Positions 23,699 to 31,820 of a stretch of 47,893 nucleotides of DNA are shown one piece after another. A program made the translations under genes and the position numbers. How positions within the stretch are numbered: position 1 is the first letter of the stretch; each line of letters starts with the position of its first letter. The stretch is from Oligoflexales bacterium (GTDB lineage Bacteria > Bdellovibrionota_B > Oligoflexia > Oligoflexales > JALZUQ01). Below the pieces are notes generated by a model. The model was given only the letters and a program-made list of their open reading frames with translations. It did no database searches and was not told the DNA's origin. Where the stretch lies: positions 1-47,893 of the forward strand of contig JALZUQ010000045.1 of assembly GCA_023301465.1 (NCBI GenBank). The letters are read 5' to 3'.

Positions 23699-24682
23699 TT
23701 AAACCCAGTGATTTAAATTAGAGAGTACATTATTTGCGATTGTAAGTGACGAGTCGGGGTAGCCAAGAGCTCGCTTGGTCTGTAGGTCTCTTTCAAAATA
23801 GTTTTTGATCTTTTCGAGTTTGTAGGTTTTGACGGGACCGAGCTTATTTAAAAAGTAAAAAGCATTGCTTGGAACAGGCCAGTCGCTTCCATAGAGTGTT
23901 CTCTCTCGAATAAGTTCGTGTTTTGCAAAATAACTTGTGTGATGAAAACGACCGGGGTTACACATACCTGAATTATCAACCCAAATATTTGGGTACTTTT
24001 TCAAGTAATATAAAAGATCTTTATACTGGTTTCTCTCTGAGCTTCCTAAGATAGATGTCCCAGAATGAGCACAGATAACTTTGACGCCAAGATCTAATGC
24101 AAGTTCAAGTCTATTAAAAAAGTTATACTCTGGGTTATAGGATTTAAAGGTTCTTTCTCCTCCTATATGTACTAAAAGTGGTAACCCAAGGTCAGAGAGT
24201 TTTTGATAAAATGCTTTAAACTTAGAATCGGCTGGATCAATGACTTGTGTAGAAGGTAGCCACTTTAAAAGAACCGCTTTTTTTTCAAAGCACTCTTCAA
24301 GTTGATCAATAGCATCTTCTCTGTTTGGGTTGATAGATGGTCCGGGTAGAAGGTTGTTGTTTTCTTTGCATTGTTTGAAGACCCAATCATTCGGAACATG
24401 CAGTTGAGTTTTACTCATGTCAGGACTGCCGTCTTTAATGACATGATCAAAGCCGAGTAAGACACCGTAATCGGTCTCTGATGCTTGAATTTTTTCAGAA
24501 ATCGTTTGAATCCAAGTTTCGTCGATGTCTGTCTTTAGTTGTTCGTCAGTGATACCCATTAAAAATTTTATGAGTTTGAATGTATAGCGTTGTTTAAAAC
24601 CCTCACTAACATAGCAGTGAGAGTTACAGCATCCAGTTCCTACAACGTGAATATGGACATCAATTTTTGGTAAAGCATTCAT
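23699..24682 (-). CDS. Amidohydrolase-2 family metal-dependent hydrolase
   Basis: A 327-residue TIM-barrel hydrolase of the ACMSD/amidohydrolase-2 type. It has the metal site DVHIH (8-12), the LLKWLPS strand carrying a Lys, the HIGGE His, the CAHSG His and the YGSDWPVP Asp. Substrate unknown; relatives act as decarboxylases or lactonases. The gene begins 23 nt inside the upstream alpha/beta-hydrolase gene with AGGA 7 nt before its ATG, so they are co-transcribed and may act on the same compound. It has no signal peptide and is cytoplasmic. Confidence 0.88.
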   Translation of the reverse strand: MNALPKIDVHIHVVGTGCCNSHCYVSEGFKQRYTFKLIKFLMGITDEQLKTDIDETWIQTISEKIQASETDYGVLLGFDHVIKDGSPDMSKTQLHVPNDWVFKQCKENNNLLPGPSINPNREDAIDQLEECFEKKAVLLKWLPSTQVIDPADSKFKAFYQKLSDLGLPLLVHIGGERTFKSYNPEYNFFNRLELALDLGVKVICAHSGTSILGSSERNQYKDLLYYLKKYPNIWVDNSGMCNPGRFHHTSYFAKHELIRERTLYGSDWPVPSNAFYFLNKLGPVKTYKLEKIKNYFERDLQTKRALGYPDSSLTIANNVLSNLNHWV

Positions 24683-25466
24683 GGATGAATCCTATGATAT
24701 CGCTGAACATTATTCTATGAAAAATTAAATCAAAATGAGCTGCATTATAAATTTTCGCATCATGGCTCTCAGGGGGGAGAGGTGAGATAAGATCATATTT
24801 TCCGAAAATTTGAAGTTTTTTGTGAGGTTTCAGAGACTTTTTAGATATTTTACTCACCGTATCAATAATCCCGCCAGATTGAAGTCTTATGGGAAACTTC
24901 TTTCGTCCAAACCATAGAATGGCTGGAATAAAACCCCAAAAATGAAAGAACTTTGTTTGAGAATAAGCTTTAAAAAAACCAAATATCTCATAAAATGGTA
25001 GCCACAGCCTTAATAAGCTTAGAGTGCTTGGTGCTGCAATTTCAATGACAGGAGCATCAAATAGTTGCCCGAGATTATTTGCATAAGTACAACCGATGCT
25101 ATAGCCACAAAAGAAAAAATTTATACGATTCTGTGTATTTGATTTAATAACATGATTTTTTAGTAGTGTTATATATTCTTCAAAATACTCAACATCGAAG
25201 TATCCTTTTGATTTTTTTCCGTGGCCCGGCAAGTCAAATGTTGTTACCTGGATACCCGCAGATAAAAGTGCATCAAATAAGTCTAGGTTTGGGTAGTGTA
25301 AATCATTTCCTGTGCCATGGAAAAAATAGCAATGGAATTTTGGCGTGTTATTTGGCTTTAGCTCAAGATAGTTTACCTCAAATTGAGCGTTTTTTAGCCA
25401 ATGCTCACGACTATCCCACTTAGCCATCAGTGTTTCAGTTGCAGATATGTGATTGGTTCTGGACAT
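24660..25466 (-). CDS. Alpha/beta hydrolase
   Basis: A 268-residue alpha/beta-fold hydrolase. The oxyanion-hole strand is FFHGTGN (48-54), DLPGHG follows at 78-83, the nucleophile elbow is GYSIG (Ser123), a likely acid is in FGKYDLISP and the His is in NAAHFDL. The cap segment (about 155-190) is rich in Phe, Leu and Trp, suggesting a hydrophobic substrate. It overlaps the downstream amidohydrolase gene by 23 nt, so the two form an operon of hydrolases. Exact substrate unknown. Confidence 0.85.
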   Translation of the reverse strand: MSRTNHISATETLMAKWDSREHWLKNAQFEVNYLELKPNNTPKFHCYFFHGTGNDLHYPNLDLFDALLSAGIQVTTFDLPGHGKKSKGYFDVEYFEEYITLLKNHVIKSNTQNRINFFFCGYSIGCTYANNLGQLFDAPVIEIAAPSTLSLLRLWLPFYEIFGFFKAYSQTKFFHFWGFIPAILWFGRKKFPIRLQSGGIIDTVSKISKKSLKPHKKLQIFGKYDLISPLPPESHDAKIYNAAHFDLIFHRIMFSDIIGFIHECFTKN

Positions 25467-25523
25467 TTAGTGTGCAAAATCCTAACTTAATAGAAAGTAT
25501 CTTAGGTTTTAGTTTAGGTGATG

Positions 25524-25952
25524 ATGAATGTTGAAACAATACATTCTTACTTACATGACTATGGTTGGACTTACCAACCATCGGGGAGTTCCTGCGTCCT
25601 GACTGGATGGGAAGGTGAGCACGGCGAATACCCCTTAGAAATTAAAATGAACCAGACATGCATGAGGTTTAGCGTCAGTCCATTGATTGAACTTAATTTT
25701 CCCCGAAAACCTCCATCAGAAATTTTAAGGTTTTTGTTAGGTTTAAATGAGTCTACACACTTTGTGAAACTAAATATCAAGCCTTCTGGAAAAGTCAGTT
25801 TATATATTGATGTTCTTACTTCAAGTATCAGTTATGAAGTTTTTACACAGACAATTGAAATTATTGGGTATTACTCAGATATGCTTTCGAGTAAAATTAT
25901 TGAAAAACAACTATCTTTTGTAAAACCTAAGCTTCGAAGAGAATTGAACTAA
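25524..25952 (+). CDS. YbjN-like / type III chaperone-fold protein
   Basis: A 143-residue small cytoplasmic protein with the alpha-beta-beta-beta-alpha pattern of YbjN and type III secretion chaperone-like domains: an N-terminal helix, strands around residues 20-55, then FLLGLNESTHFVKLNI, a strand hairpin and a final helix. No catalytic residues are expected. Three candidate starts (GTG 25518, ATG 25521, ATG 25524) lie in a row; AGG at 25516-25518 best fits ATG 25524. It is divergent from the hydrolase operon. Family call is by pattern only. Confidence 0.6.
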   Translation: MNVETIHSYLHDYGWTYQPSGSSCVLTGWEGEHGEYPLEIKMNQTCMRFSVSPLIELNFPRKPPSEILRFLLGLNESTHFVKLNIKPSGKVSLYIDVLTSSISYEVFTQTIEIIGYYSDMLSSKIIEKQLSFVKPKLRRELN

Positions 25953-26050
25953 TAAATGATTTTTGTGTTTCTTTAATTTCTAGCCTTCAACCCTTACTTG
26001 GTTGTACCGATAGGTTTGTATCGTCTTGTAAATAATGAATCGGAATAAAC

Positions 26051-26977
26051 TTGGCTAGTGATCCTAAACAATTAGGCCCTTATAAAATTCTTGGAGAAGT
26101 CGGCGTTGGCGGCTTAGGCCGGGTCTTTAAAGCTGTAGATATTCGAAATGGTCGTTTTGTAGCAGTTAAAATACTTCATGATCGTTATGCTAATGATAAG
26201 AAGTTTTTAGGAATATTCCACCGAGAGTTAATGATTATTTCTAGCCTTCATCACAAACATGTAGTTGATTTTATTGATAGCCATTTTGTTCCACCAAATT
26301 GTTATATTGTTACCGAGTTTATTGAAGGGTGGTCTGGGAATCGTCTTTTGAAAAAAGTAGGTAGGTTTCCTCCCTTAGTGGCTCTTTCTATTATTATTGA
26401 TATTCTTCAAGGTATTGATTACCTCCATTTGCATGATACCGTTCATGCCGATCTTTCTTCAGCAAACTATCTTGTTGAGAAAACTGGGAAGGTGGTTGTG
26501 ACTGACTTTGGTCTTGCTTGTAACCATAACTTCGAAAATTATAAGAACTACATGGTTGGAACTCCCGGTTATCATTCGCCTGAGCATATTACTGAGCAAT
26601 CTATTGTTCCTCAAACAGATGTGTATTGTATTGGCTTGCTATTATTTGAGTTAATAACAGGAACAAAAGCCATTACGGCAAGTAGTAATCGTATCATTGT
26701 ATTAAAATCTATGAAGAAAATTAACTTTAACCTCATACAATGCAGCGATAGAAAATTACAGACACTTCTTAGAAAATTATTAAAAAAAGCACTTCATCCA
26801 AACTATAAAAGGCGTATAGAGGGTGCTGATGTTATGATGTTTGAGTGTTATAAAATTTTGAAAAGTTATAACATTCGTTATGCTAGATATGCCATCAAAC
26901 AATTTTTAATTGATAGAAACCTTATTCAATCTACTATTTCTCAGGGCAAGCAAGATATTTATCGTGGTGCTGCTTAA
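26051..26977 (+). CDS. Hanks-type Ser/Thr protein kinase
   Basis: A 308-residue soluble kinase with no membrane helix or sensor domain. The Gly loop GEVGVGGLGRVF is at 15-26, Lys40 is in VAVK, Glu59 is in the C helix, the catalytic loop is VHADLSSAN (Asp134, Asn139; the usual Lys is Ser), DFG is at 152-154, and the activation segment ends GTPGYHSPEH. All metal-binding residues are present, so it should be active although the Lys-to-Ser change is unusual. The TTG start has GGA upstream. Its stop shares TTAA with the convergent glycosyltransferase gene. Substrates unknown. Confidence 0.93.
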   Translation: MASDPKQLGPYKILGEVGVGGLGRVFKAVDIRNGRFVAVKILHDRYANDKKFLGIFHRELMIISSLHHKHVVDFIDSHFVPPNCYIVTEFIEGWSGNRLLKKVGRFPPLVALSIIIDILQGIDYLHLHDTVHADLSSANYLVEKTGKVVVTDFGLACNHNFENYKNYMVGTPGYHSPEHITEQSIVPQTDVYCIGLLLFELITGTKAITASSNRIIVLKSMKKINFNLIQCSDRKLQTLLRKLLKKALHPNYKRRIEGADVMMFECYKILKSYNIRYARYAIKQFLIDRNLIQSTISQGKQDIYRGAA

Positions 26978-28554
26978 TACTTTTTAAATTCATATCGTAA
27001 AAAATAATGACTGTAATCGCACTGACTTTTAGGGTTTTGGCTATTAAAGACATTTAAGATGATTGGTGAAACATGCTTACATATTAGCATAATATCTGCA
27101 TCTACAAGTTGGTAGTCTTTTGGTTTATTTGTCATCGTGTGGTGGGTGATGAATTGAAATTTGTTTGGGAACACTAAGTGTTTATGCTTCATGTCATATT
27201 GCGAAAATCTAGCGTAACCTAGATAAGGTGTAAAATCAGAGGTTTTGCTATAGTAGTTCATCATGCTTGCCATTTGATAAGAATGAGTGAAGCTTGGGTG
27301 TTGTTGGATTTTTTTGCGTTCCACAAGCTCTTTGTAGCCTTTCGTTTCATAGAGTAAACGATCTTTTTTTAGATTTAAAAAAGGCTTTTGAGTATGGGTT
27401 AAAAGAGCGAAGCTAAGTACAATATGAAATATTGAAATGGCTACAATAGCTTTGGTACGATGTTGTAAAAAATGACTGACCAAAGGTAATAGCCCAGGGA
27501 TAGTGATGCTTAGCCAATTTGCTTCTACTTTTGCAAGTAAAGAAGTGATGCAAAAGAAAGCAAAAGGAAACAGGCTTGATGTCAGCAAAACTTTTCTAGT
27601 TTGTGAGTCAATTGTTTGGATGATGTTTGGTGGATAAATATATTGAAACAAAATTAAAAAGATAAAACCACCCCAAAGTATAGAAAACCCACCGAATACT
27701 TCACCTAGTCTTGAAGGTGCCTTTGAAGTTTTTGATTTTCTTTTGTGTGGTTTAAAATCTGGTTGTTCTAGGTGACTTAGAGCGTCTCTTACGGCGAGCA
27801 TTTTATTGCTTGTGGTTTTTATTTTAGGAAAACCTTTTTCTTGAAGGCTGCTTTTTACTTTGCCTGATAACCCATGGCTTAATTGTGCTGTGACACTAAT
27901 GAATTGGTTCTTAGAAAGCCAATATACATGTGGAGAAACGGTGAGAGCAAAAAATAATATAGAACCGGTAAGGTAAACGGTGAAATTTTTTCGATCTTTG
28001 ACTAAGAATAGGGATACTAAAATACAAGGTCCTAATAAGATGGCAGTATATTTAGAAATACATGCTAATCCAAAACAAACTGCGGCAAATAACAGCCAAG
28101 ATAAATGATAACGCCTAGCAGCGAGTAAACCAAATAGGCAACAACTCCAAAATAAAATTAGAGGTGTGTCAGGAGTATAGATAGTCTTAAGGGCGATGCC
28201 TGCCATACTGAATTGAGAGAGAGCATAGACTGCAACAAATGTTTTCCAATGAAGAATTCCACATACTTTTAAAGTTAGGCTGGAAATGAGTAAAAGTAAT
28301 AAACTAATAATGAGAGAGACAATTCTAAAGCTTGGGAGAAACCCATGCATTGAGCTGAAAATTCTTTCTAACCAAGACACCATAGGTGGGTGATCAAAGT
28401 ACCCTAATGAAAAATACTTGCTCCAACTATGATAATATGCTTCGTCAAATAGAGGTGGTAAAAATTTTACTAAAATAAAACTATGAAATATTGTAAACAG
28501 TACCATCAAGATAAGTGAGGTTTTTTTTGATGGTTTTGTGTTGATTTTGGTCAT
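26974..28554 (-). CDS. GT39/ArnT-like membrane glycosyltransferase
   Basis: A 526-residue polytopic transferase of the PMT/ArnT group, which moves sugar from a polyprenyl phosphate onto a lipid or protein on the periplasmic side. The first loop has the typical DEAYYHSWSKY and GYFDHPPMVSWL segments carrying the catalytic acidic residue, and about ten to twelve membrane helices follow, with a soluble C-terminal part. A polyprenyl-phosphate sugar donor could be made by the Alg5-like enzyme at 5025, though they are 20 kb apart. A 4-nt TTAA overlap joins its end to that of the kinase gene. Confidence 0.9.
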   Translation of the reverse strand: MTKINTKPSKKTSLILMVLFTIFHSFILVKFLPPLFDEAYYHSWSKYFSLGYFDHPPMVSWLERIFSSMHGFLPSFRIVSLIISLLLLLISSLTLKVCGILHWKTFVAVYALSQFSMAGIALKTIYTPDTPLILFWSCCLFGLLAARRYHLSWLLFAAVCFGLACISKYTAILLGPCILVSLFLVKDRKNFTVYLTGSILFFALTVSPHVYWLSKNQFISVTAQLSHGLSGKVKSSLQEKGFPKIKTTSNKMLAVRDALSHLEQPDFKPHKRKSKTSKAPSRLGEVFGGFSILWGGFIFLILFQYIYPPNIIQTIDSQTRKVLLTSSLFPFAFFCITSLLAKVEANWLSITIPGLLPLVSHFLQHRTKAIVAISIFHIVLSFALLTHTQKPFLNLKKDRLLYETKGYKELVERKKIQQHPSFTHSYQMASMMNYYSKTSDFTPYLGYARFSQYDMKHKHLVFPNKFQFITHHTMTNKPKDYQLVDADIMLICKHVSPIILNVFNSQNPKSQCDYSHYFLRYEFKKY

Positions 28555-28647
28555 ATGAATAACGTTTTATCTTATTAATAAGTAAAACAAACATTACCGA
28601 ATCCCGAGGTTCATCTCAATCATTATATTGTTATAGTAAAGAGTGAC

Positions 28648-29160
28648 ATGTCAAAATTGATTCCAACTCAAATTGAGGATGCTTTTTCGGAAGTGTTTTT
28701 AGAGCATTACCGCACTGTGCTTGAGGGTGGGCATGAAGAACCATTTTATAGATACTCCGAAATGGATGCTAAGCCACATCGCATTTGTTATCGCCACGAT
28801 TTCATTGCTTCTGCGTTACATGAGGTAGCCCATTGGTGTATAGCAGGTAAAGAAAGAAGGAAAATCAACGATTATGGGTATTGGTATAGCCCGGATGGAA
28901 GAGAAGCTTCTATTCAAAGTCGTTTTTATAAAGTAGAGGCTCTTCCACAAGCCATTGAGAAATTTTTTCATCAGTGTCTAGGTTCTGAGGGTTTTCATTT
29001 AAGTATTGATAACTTAGGTGGAGAGATTTCTGAAAATGAGGTTAATGAGTTTCGCTTATTAGTGGCTAAACACTTTGAGATGATTCAAGGAGGTGTTATG
29101 CCTAAGAGAGCGAAGATATTCTCTGATCAGCTTAAAGATTTACGCAGTAGGCTTCTCTAA
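28648..29160 (+). CDS. epmC: Elongation factor P hydroxylase (EpmC)
   Basis: A 170-residue protein matching E. coli EpmC/YfcM: SALHEVAHWCIAGKERR (His58, Glu59, His62 metal site), DYGYWYSPDGR, and a helix with SRFYKVEALPQAIE. EpmC hydroxylates the beta-lysylated lysine of EF-P, the last step after EpmB and EpmA; neither is in the window, nor is efp. The enzyme is best known from gammaproteobacteria, so its presence is a taxonomic hint or a sign of transfer. A possible terminator follows. Confidence 0.93.
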   Translation: MSKLIPTQIEDAFSEVFLEHYRTVLEGGHEEPFYRYSEMDAKPHRICYRHDFIASALHEVAHWCIAGKERRKINDYGYWYSPDGREASIQSRFYKVEALPQAIEKFFHQCLGSEGFHLSIDNLGGEISENEVNEFRLLVAKHFEMIQGGVMPKRAKIFSDQLKDLRSRLL

Positions 29161-29211
29161 GCGTTCAAACTCTATTCAGTTGACTATTTTTTGAAGACAG
29201 GACGCTTTTTT
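29159..29211 (+). terminator. Possible long-loop terminator after epmC
   Basis: AAGCGTTC (29159-29166) can pair with GGACGCTT (29200-29207), one G-U wobble, across a 33-nt loop, followed by TTTTTT. It begins at the epmC stop codon. Confidence 0.4.
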
Positions 29212-29302
29212 GTCTAGTGATATTAGGTTCTTACTGATTTAACGGATGGGGCGATTTTTGCACTAGCTTAGATGAGAGTCATTGTTGACCGTAGGAGACT
29301 TT

Positions 29303-30142
29303 ATGAATCAATTAAATAGATTTAGGTTTTATGGCTTAATCGTCTTATTCCTTGGTTTATTGGCAATGAGTCCTTCAGGTCAATCATACGAAATCGCAGA
29401 GAGTGATTTTTGGGTTAATTATTTCGAGGTTGAGGTTAGTACTGGTCTTGCAATCTTTCCTGATCTGCCTGCCCCAACGAGTAGTTATTTCGATGGCACC
29501 AAAGATTTAAATACAGAGAATAGTAGTCATGTAGGAATTCCTGTTGTTGGAAAAATAAAGTACCAGCTCACGAAAAAAAATTATGAAAGCTACCTTTATG
29601 CAGATGGAAAGTATATCACTGGATTAGAAGGTGGAAAACGTTTACCCGGTGCATCCTTTGTTAAAGTTGGTTTAGGCATAGGTGCAGCAAAAAACTGGAT
29701 GCTTGAAGATTTAGACTTCAGAGTTGCTGTTGAAGCAGGCTATGAGCGATCAAGTTTCCTATCTATATCAAGATCCCATTATTTTAATGCACTTCAAACA
29801 CGCCTTCTTTTAGATATGTACGTCGGTGATTGGAACCTTCACTTAAGTGGGGCGGTCGCTCCATGGGCTCAAGTTAACTATTATCAAGACTCTGGTAACA
29901 ATGGTTATATCAAAGGCAGTGATGCTAGTATTTGGCAATTTGGTAGTAAAGTTGGTTATGAAATTTCTCAAGACACTTTTCTGTTTTTAGGTTCTCAGAT
30001 TGAACGCTTTCAGTTTAATGTTGAGAATTCCTTTGCCTACGAGAGCTTCGGGTTGAACATCATTGATTTTCGAGAATCAAACGAGTTGAATCGAGACCTG
30101 TGGGTTTTTTCATACTTAATTGGACTACAAAAAAGTATCTAG
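29303..30142 (+). CDS. Candidate outer-membrane beta-barrel protein
   Basis: A 279-residue protein with a Sec signal peptide (MNQLNRFRFYGLIVLFLGL..., cleavage near GQS), then a series of short amphipathic strands with aromatic girdle residues (SYLYADGKYI, LRVAVEAGYERSS-like, DTFLFLGSQIERFQF) and a final FSYLIGLQKSI. This is a typical 8-12-strand barrel pattern; family unknown. The ATG at 29303 has TAGGAG 7-8 nt upstream; an upstream TTG is unlikely. It precedes murJ by 70 nt on the same strand. Confidence 0.75.
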   Translation: MNQLNRFRFYGLIVLFLGLLAMSPSGQSYEIAESDFWVNYFEVEVSTGLAIFPDLPAPTSSYFDGTKDLNTENSSHVGIPVVGKIKYQLTKKNYESYLYADGKYITGLEGGKRLPGASFVKVGLGIGAAKNWMLEDLDFRVAVEAGYERSSFLSISRSHYFNALQTRLLLDMYVGDWNLHLSGAVAPWAQVNYYQDSGNNGYIKGSDASIWQFGSKVGYEISQDTFLFLGSQIERFQFNVENSFAYESFGLNIIDFRESNELNRDLWVFSYLIGLQKSI

Positions 30143-30212
30143 TTTCTTTATTTCAACTTCTTTTATTGAATCTACGTGGTGAATAGAATCTATATTTGTT
30201 ATTCTAATAAAT

Positions 30213-31820
30213 ATGGGGATTTTTAAGAAATCATTATTTTTTAGTGCAGGTACCATGATCAGTCGTGTCTTTGGTATGGTGCGTGATATTTTGATGGCAA
30301 AGTTCTTTGGTACAGGAATCATATCAGAAGCTTTTTTCGTAGCATTTAGAATTCCTAATTTGTTTAGAGACATGTTTGCTGAAGGTGCCTTAAGTCAGGC
30401 TTTTACAAAAACTTATTCTCAATTAACGGGCGATAAAGAAAAAAAATTCCTTCATGAGTTTACGGGTAATCTATTATTGCTTGGTTTAGGTTTAAGTATT
30501 TTAGGTTTTTGGTTAGCTCCCTTTTTAGTAGATTTAATGACGACCATTGCAGTCTCTCAAGAGAATAAATCGCAATTCATTTTTTACGCAAAGAACGCAA
30601 GTCGAGTACTTTTTGTTATTCTTCCTATTTTTATGGTCGCGGCAATATTAATGGGAGCTTTGACCAAACATGGAAAATTTTTTGTGTCTTCGCTAGGTTC
30701 GGTGTTTTTTAATGTTGGTTATATCATTGGGATTTTACTATTTTCTTATTTATGCGTGTCGTTCTTAGATCCATCTTTTGATCAAAAATACATGCCTCGT
30801 CCATTGTTTGGTCTTTCTTTAGGTGTTGTGTTGGGCGCTTTTTTGCAGTTGATGCTTTATTTCTTTAATTTAAGAAAACACCTAAAAATCAACTCTCTTA
30901 GTGTAGGGTGGTCTAAAGAGATGAGTGCTACGCTATCGCTTATGCTCCCTGCTGCAATGGCTGCTAGTGCTGGTCCTATTAATAATGTGATTAATACAAA
31001 TTTTGCGACCGCACTAGAACAAGGTTCAGTGAGTTGGTTAAGTTATGCATTTAGAGTCTTTCATTTGCCAGTAGCAATATTTGCGGTAGCACTTGGAACT
31101 GCTTTGATGCCTACGGTTTCAAAACTTGTTTTGTTAGACCCCAAAAAATTTATACTTCAATTTAAACGAGCATTCGCAGGCACCATATGGGTTATGGGTT
31201 TTTTTGCCGTTTGCACTTTTCTAACGAGTGATTCAATCATTACTCTTTTATTCCAAAGAGGTGCGTTTTCTAATTTAGATGTACAAATGACAGGGGCGGC
31301 TCTTCGTGGTTATAGTTTTGGTTTGATTGGGTATGGTTTGATCAAAGTCATGACGGTGTATTTTTATGCAAAAGACCGTACTGCAACGCCTTTAAAGATT
31401 GCCTTCTTTTGTGTGTTCATCAATTTTGTTACGAACTATTTTTTGACAAAGTATTATGGTCATGTTGCCATTGCAATGACTGCTTCTATTGTTTTAAGTA
31501 TCAATGCAATGCTCTTAATGATGAGCATCTGCATTGCGGAGTCTGGGTTTCTGAAAGGCTTTATCAAAAACGAAAAGTGGCTTTTGCTGGCTATTTTATC
31601 AGCTGGCAGTCTTTTCTTCGTACAGAAGCATTGGATGACGTATAACACTCTAGAATATAAGGCTTTTTATGCCTTCATTCATATTGCAATAATCGCCATA
31701 GTCAGTACCATATTGTTTGGAATTTGTGCTTCCATAAGAATGCAAAAAACACCCAAGGAGCTATGGCAATGGTTGAAGTCTCAAAGAACAAAGACTCAGG
31801 TAATATCAGACAAGAATTAG
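30213..31820 (+). CDS. murJ: Lipid II flippase MurJ
   Basis: A MOP-superfamily flippase that moves lipid II across the inner membrane for peptidoglycan synthesis. The N-terminus has the diagnostic SAGTMISRVFGMVRD and AFRIPNLFRDMFAEGALSQAF segments (first two helices and loop with conserved arginines). About 13-14 membrane helices follow over 535 residues, as in E. coli (511). No clear Shine-Dalgarno precedes the ATG. The last 52 nt overlap the start of icmF, an unusual coupling of cell-wall and CoA-mutase genes. Confidence 0.96.
   Translation: MGIFKKSLFFSAGTMISRVFGMVRDILMAKFFGTGIISEAFFVAFRIPNLFRDMFAEGALSQAFTKTYSQLTGDKEKKFLHEFTGNLLLLGLGLSILGFWLAPFLVDLMTTIAVSQENKSQFIFYAKNASRVLFVILPIFMVAAILMGALTKHGKFFVSSLGSVFFNVGYIIGILLFSYLCVSFLDPSFDQKYMPRPLFGLSLGVVLGAFLQLMLYFFNLRKHLKINSLSVGWSKEMSATLSLMLPAAMAASAGPINNVINTNFATALEQGSVSWLSYAFRVFHLPVAIFAVALGTALMPTVSKLVLLDPKKFILQFKRAFAGTIWVMGFFAVCTFLTSDSIITLLFQRGAFSNLDVQMTGAALRGYSFGLIGYGLIKVMTVYFYAKDRTATPLKIAFFCVFINFVTNYFLTKYYGHVAIAMTASIVLSINAMLLMMSICIAESGFLKGFIKNEKWLLLAILSAGSLFFVQKHWMTYNTLEYKAFYAFIHIAIIAIVSTILFGICASIRMQKTPKELWQWLKSQRTKTQVISDKN

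Noticed and set aside
31409-31645. Overlapping frame in murJ with several Cys/His residues
   Set aside because: It lies wholly within the well-supported murJ frame and has no independent start signal.
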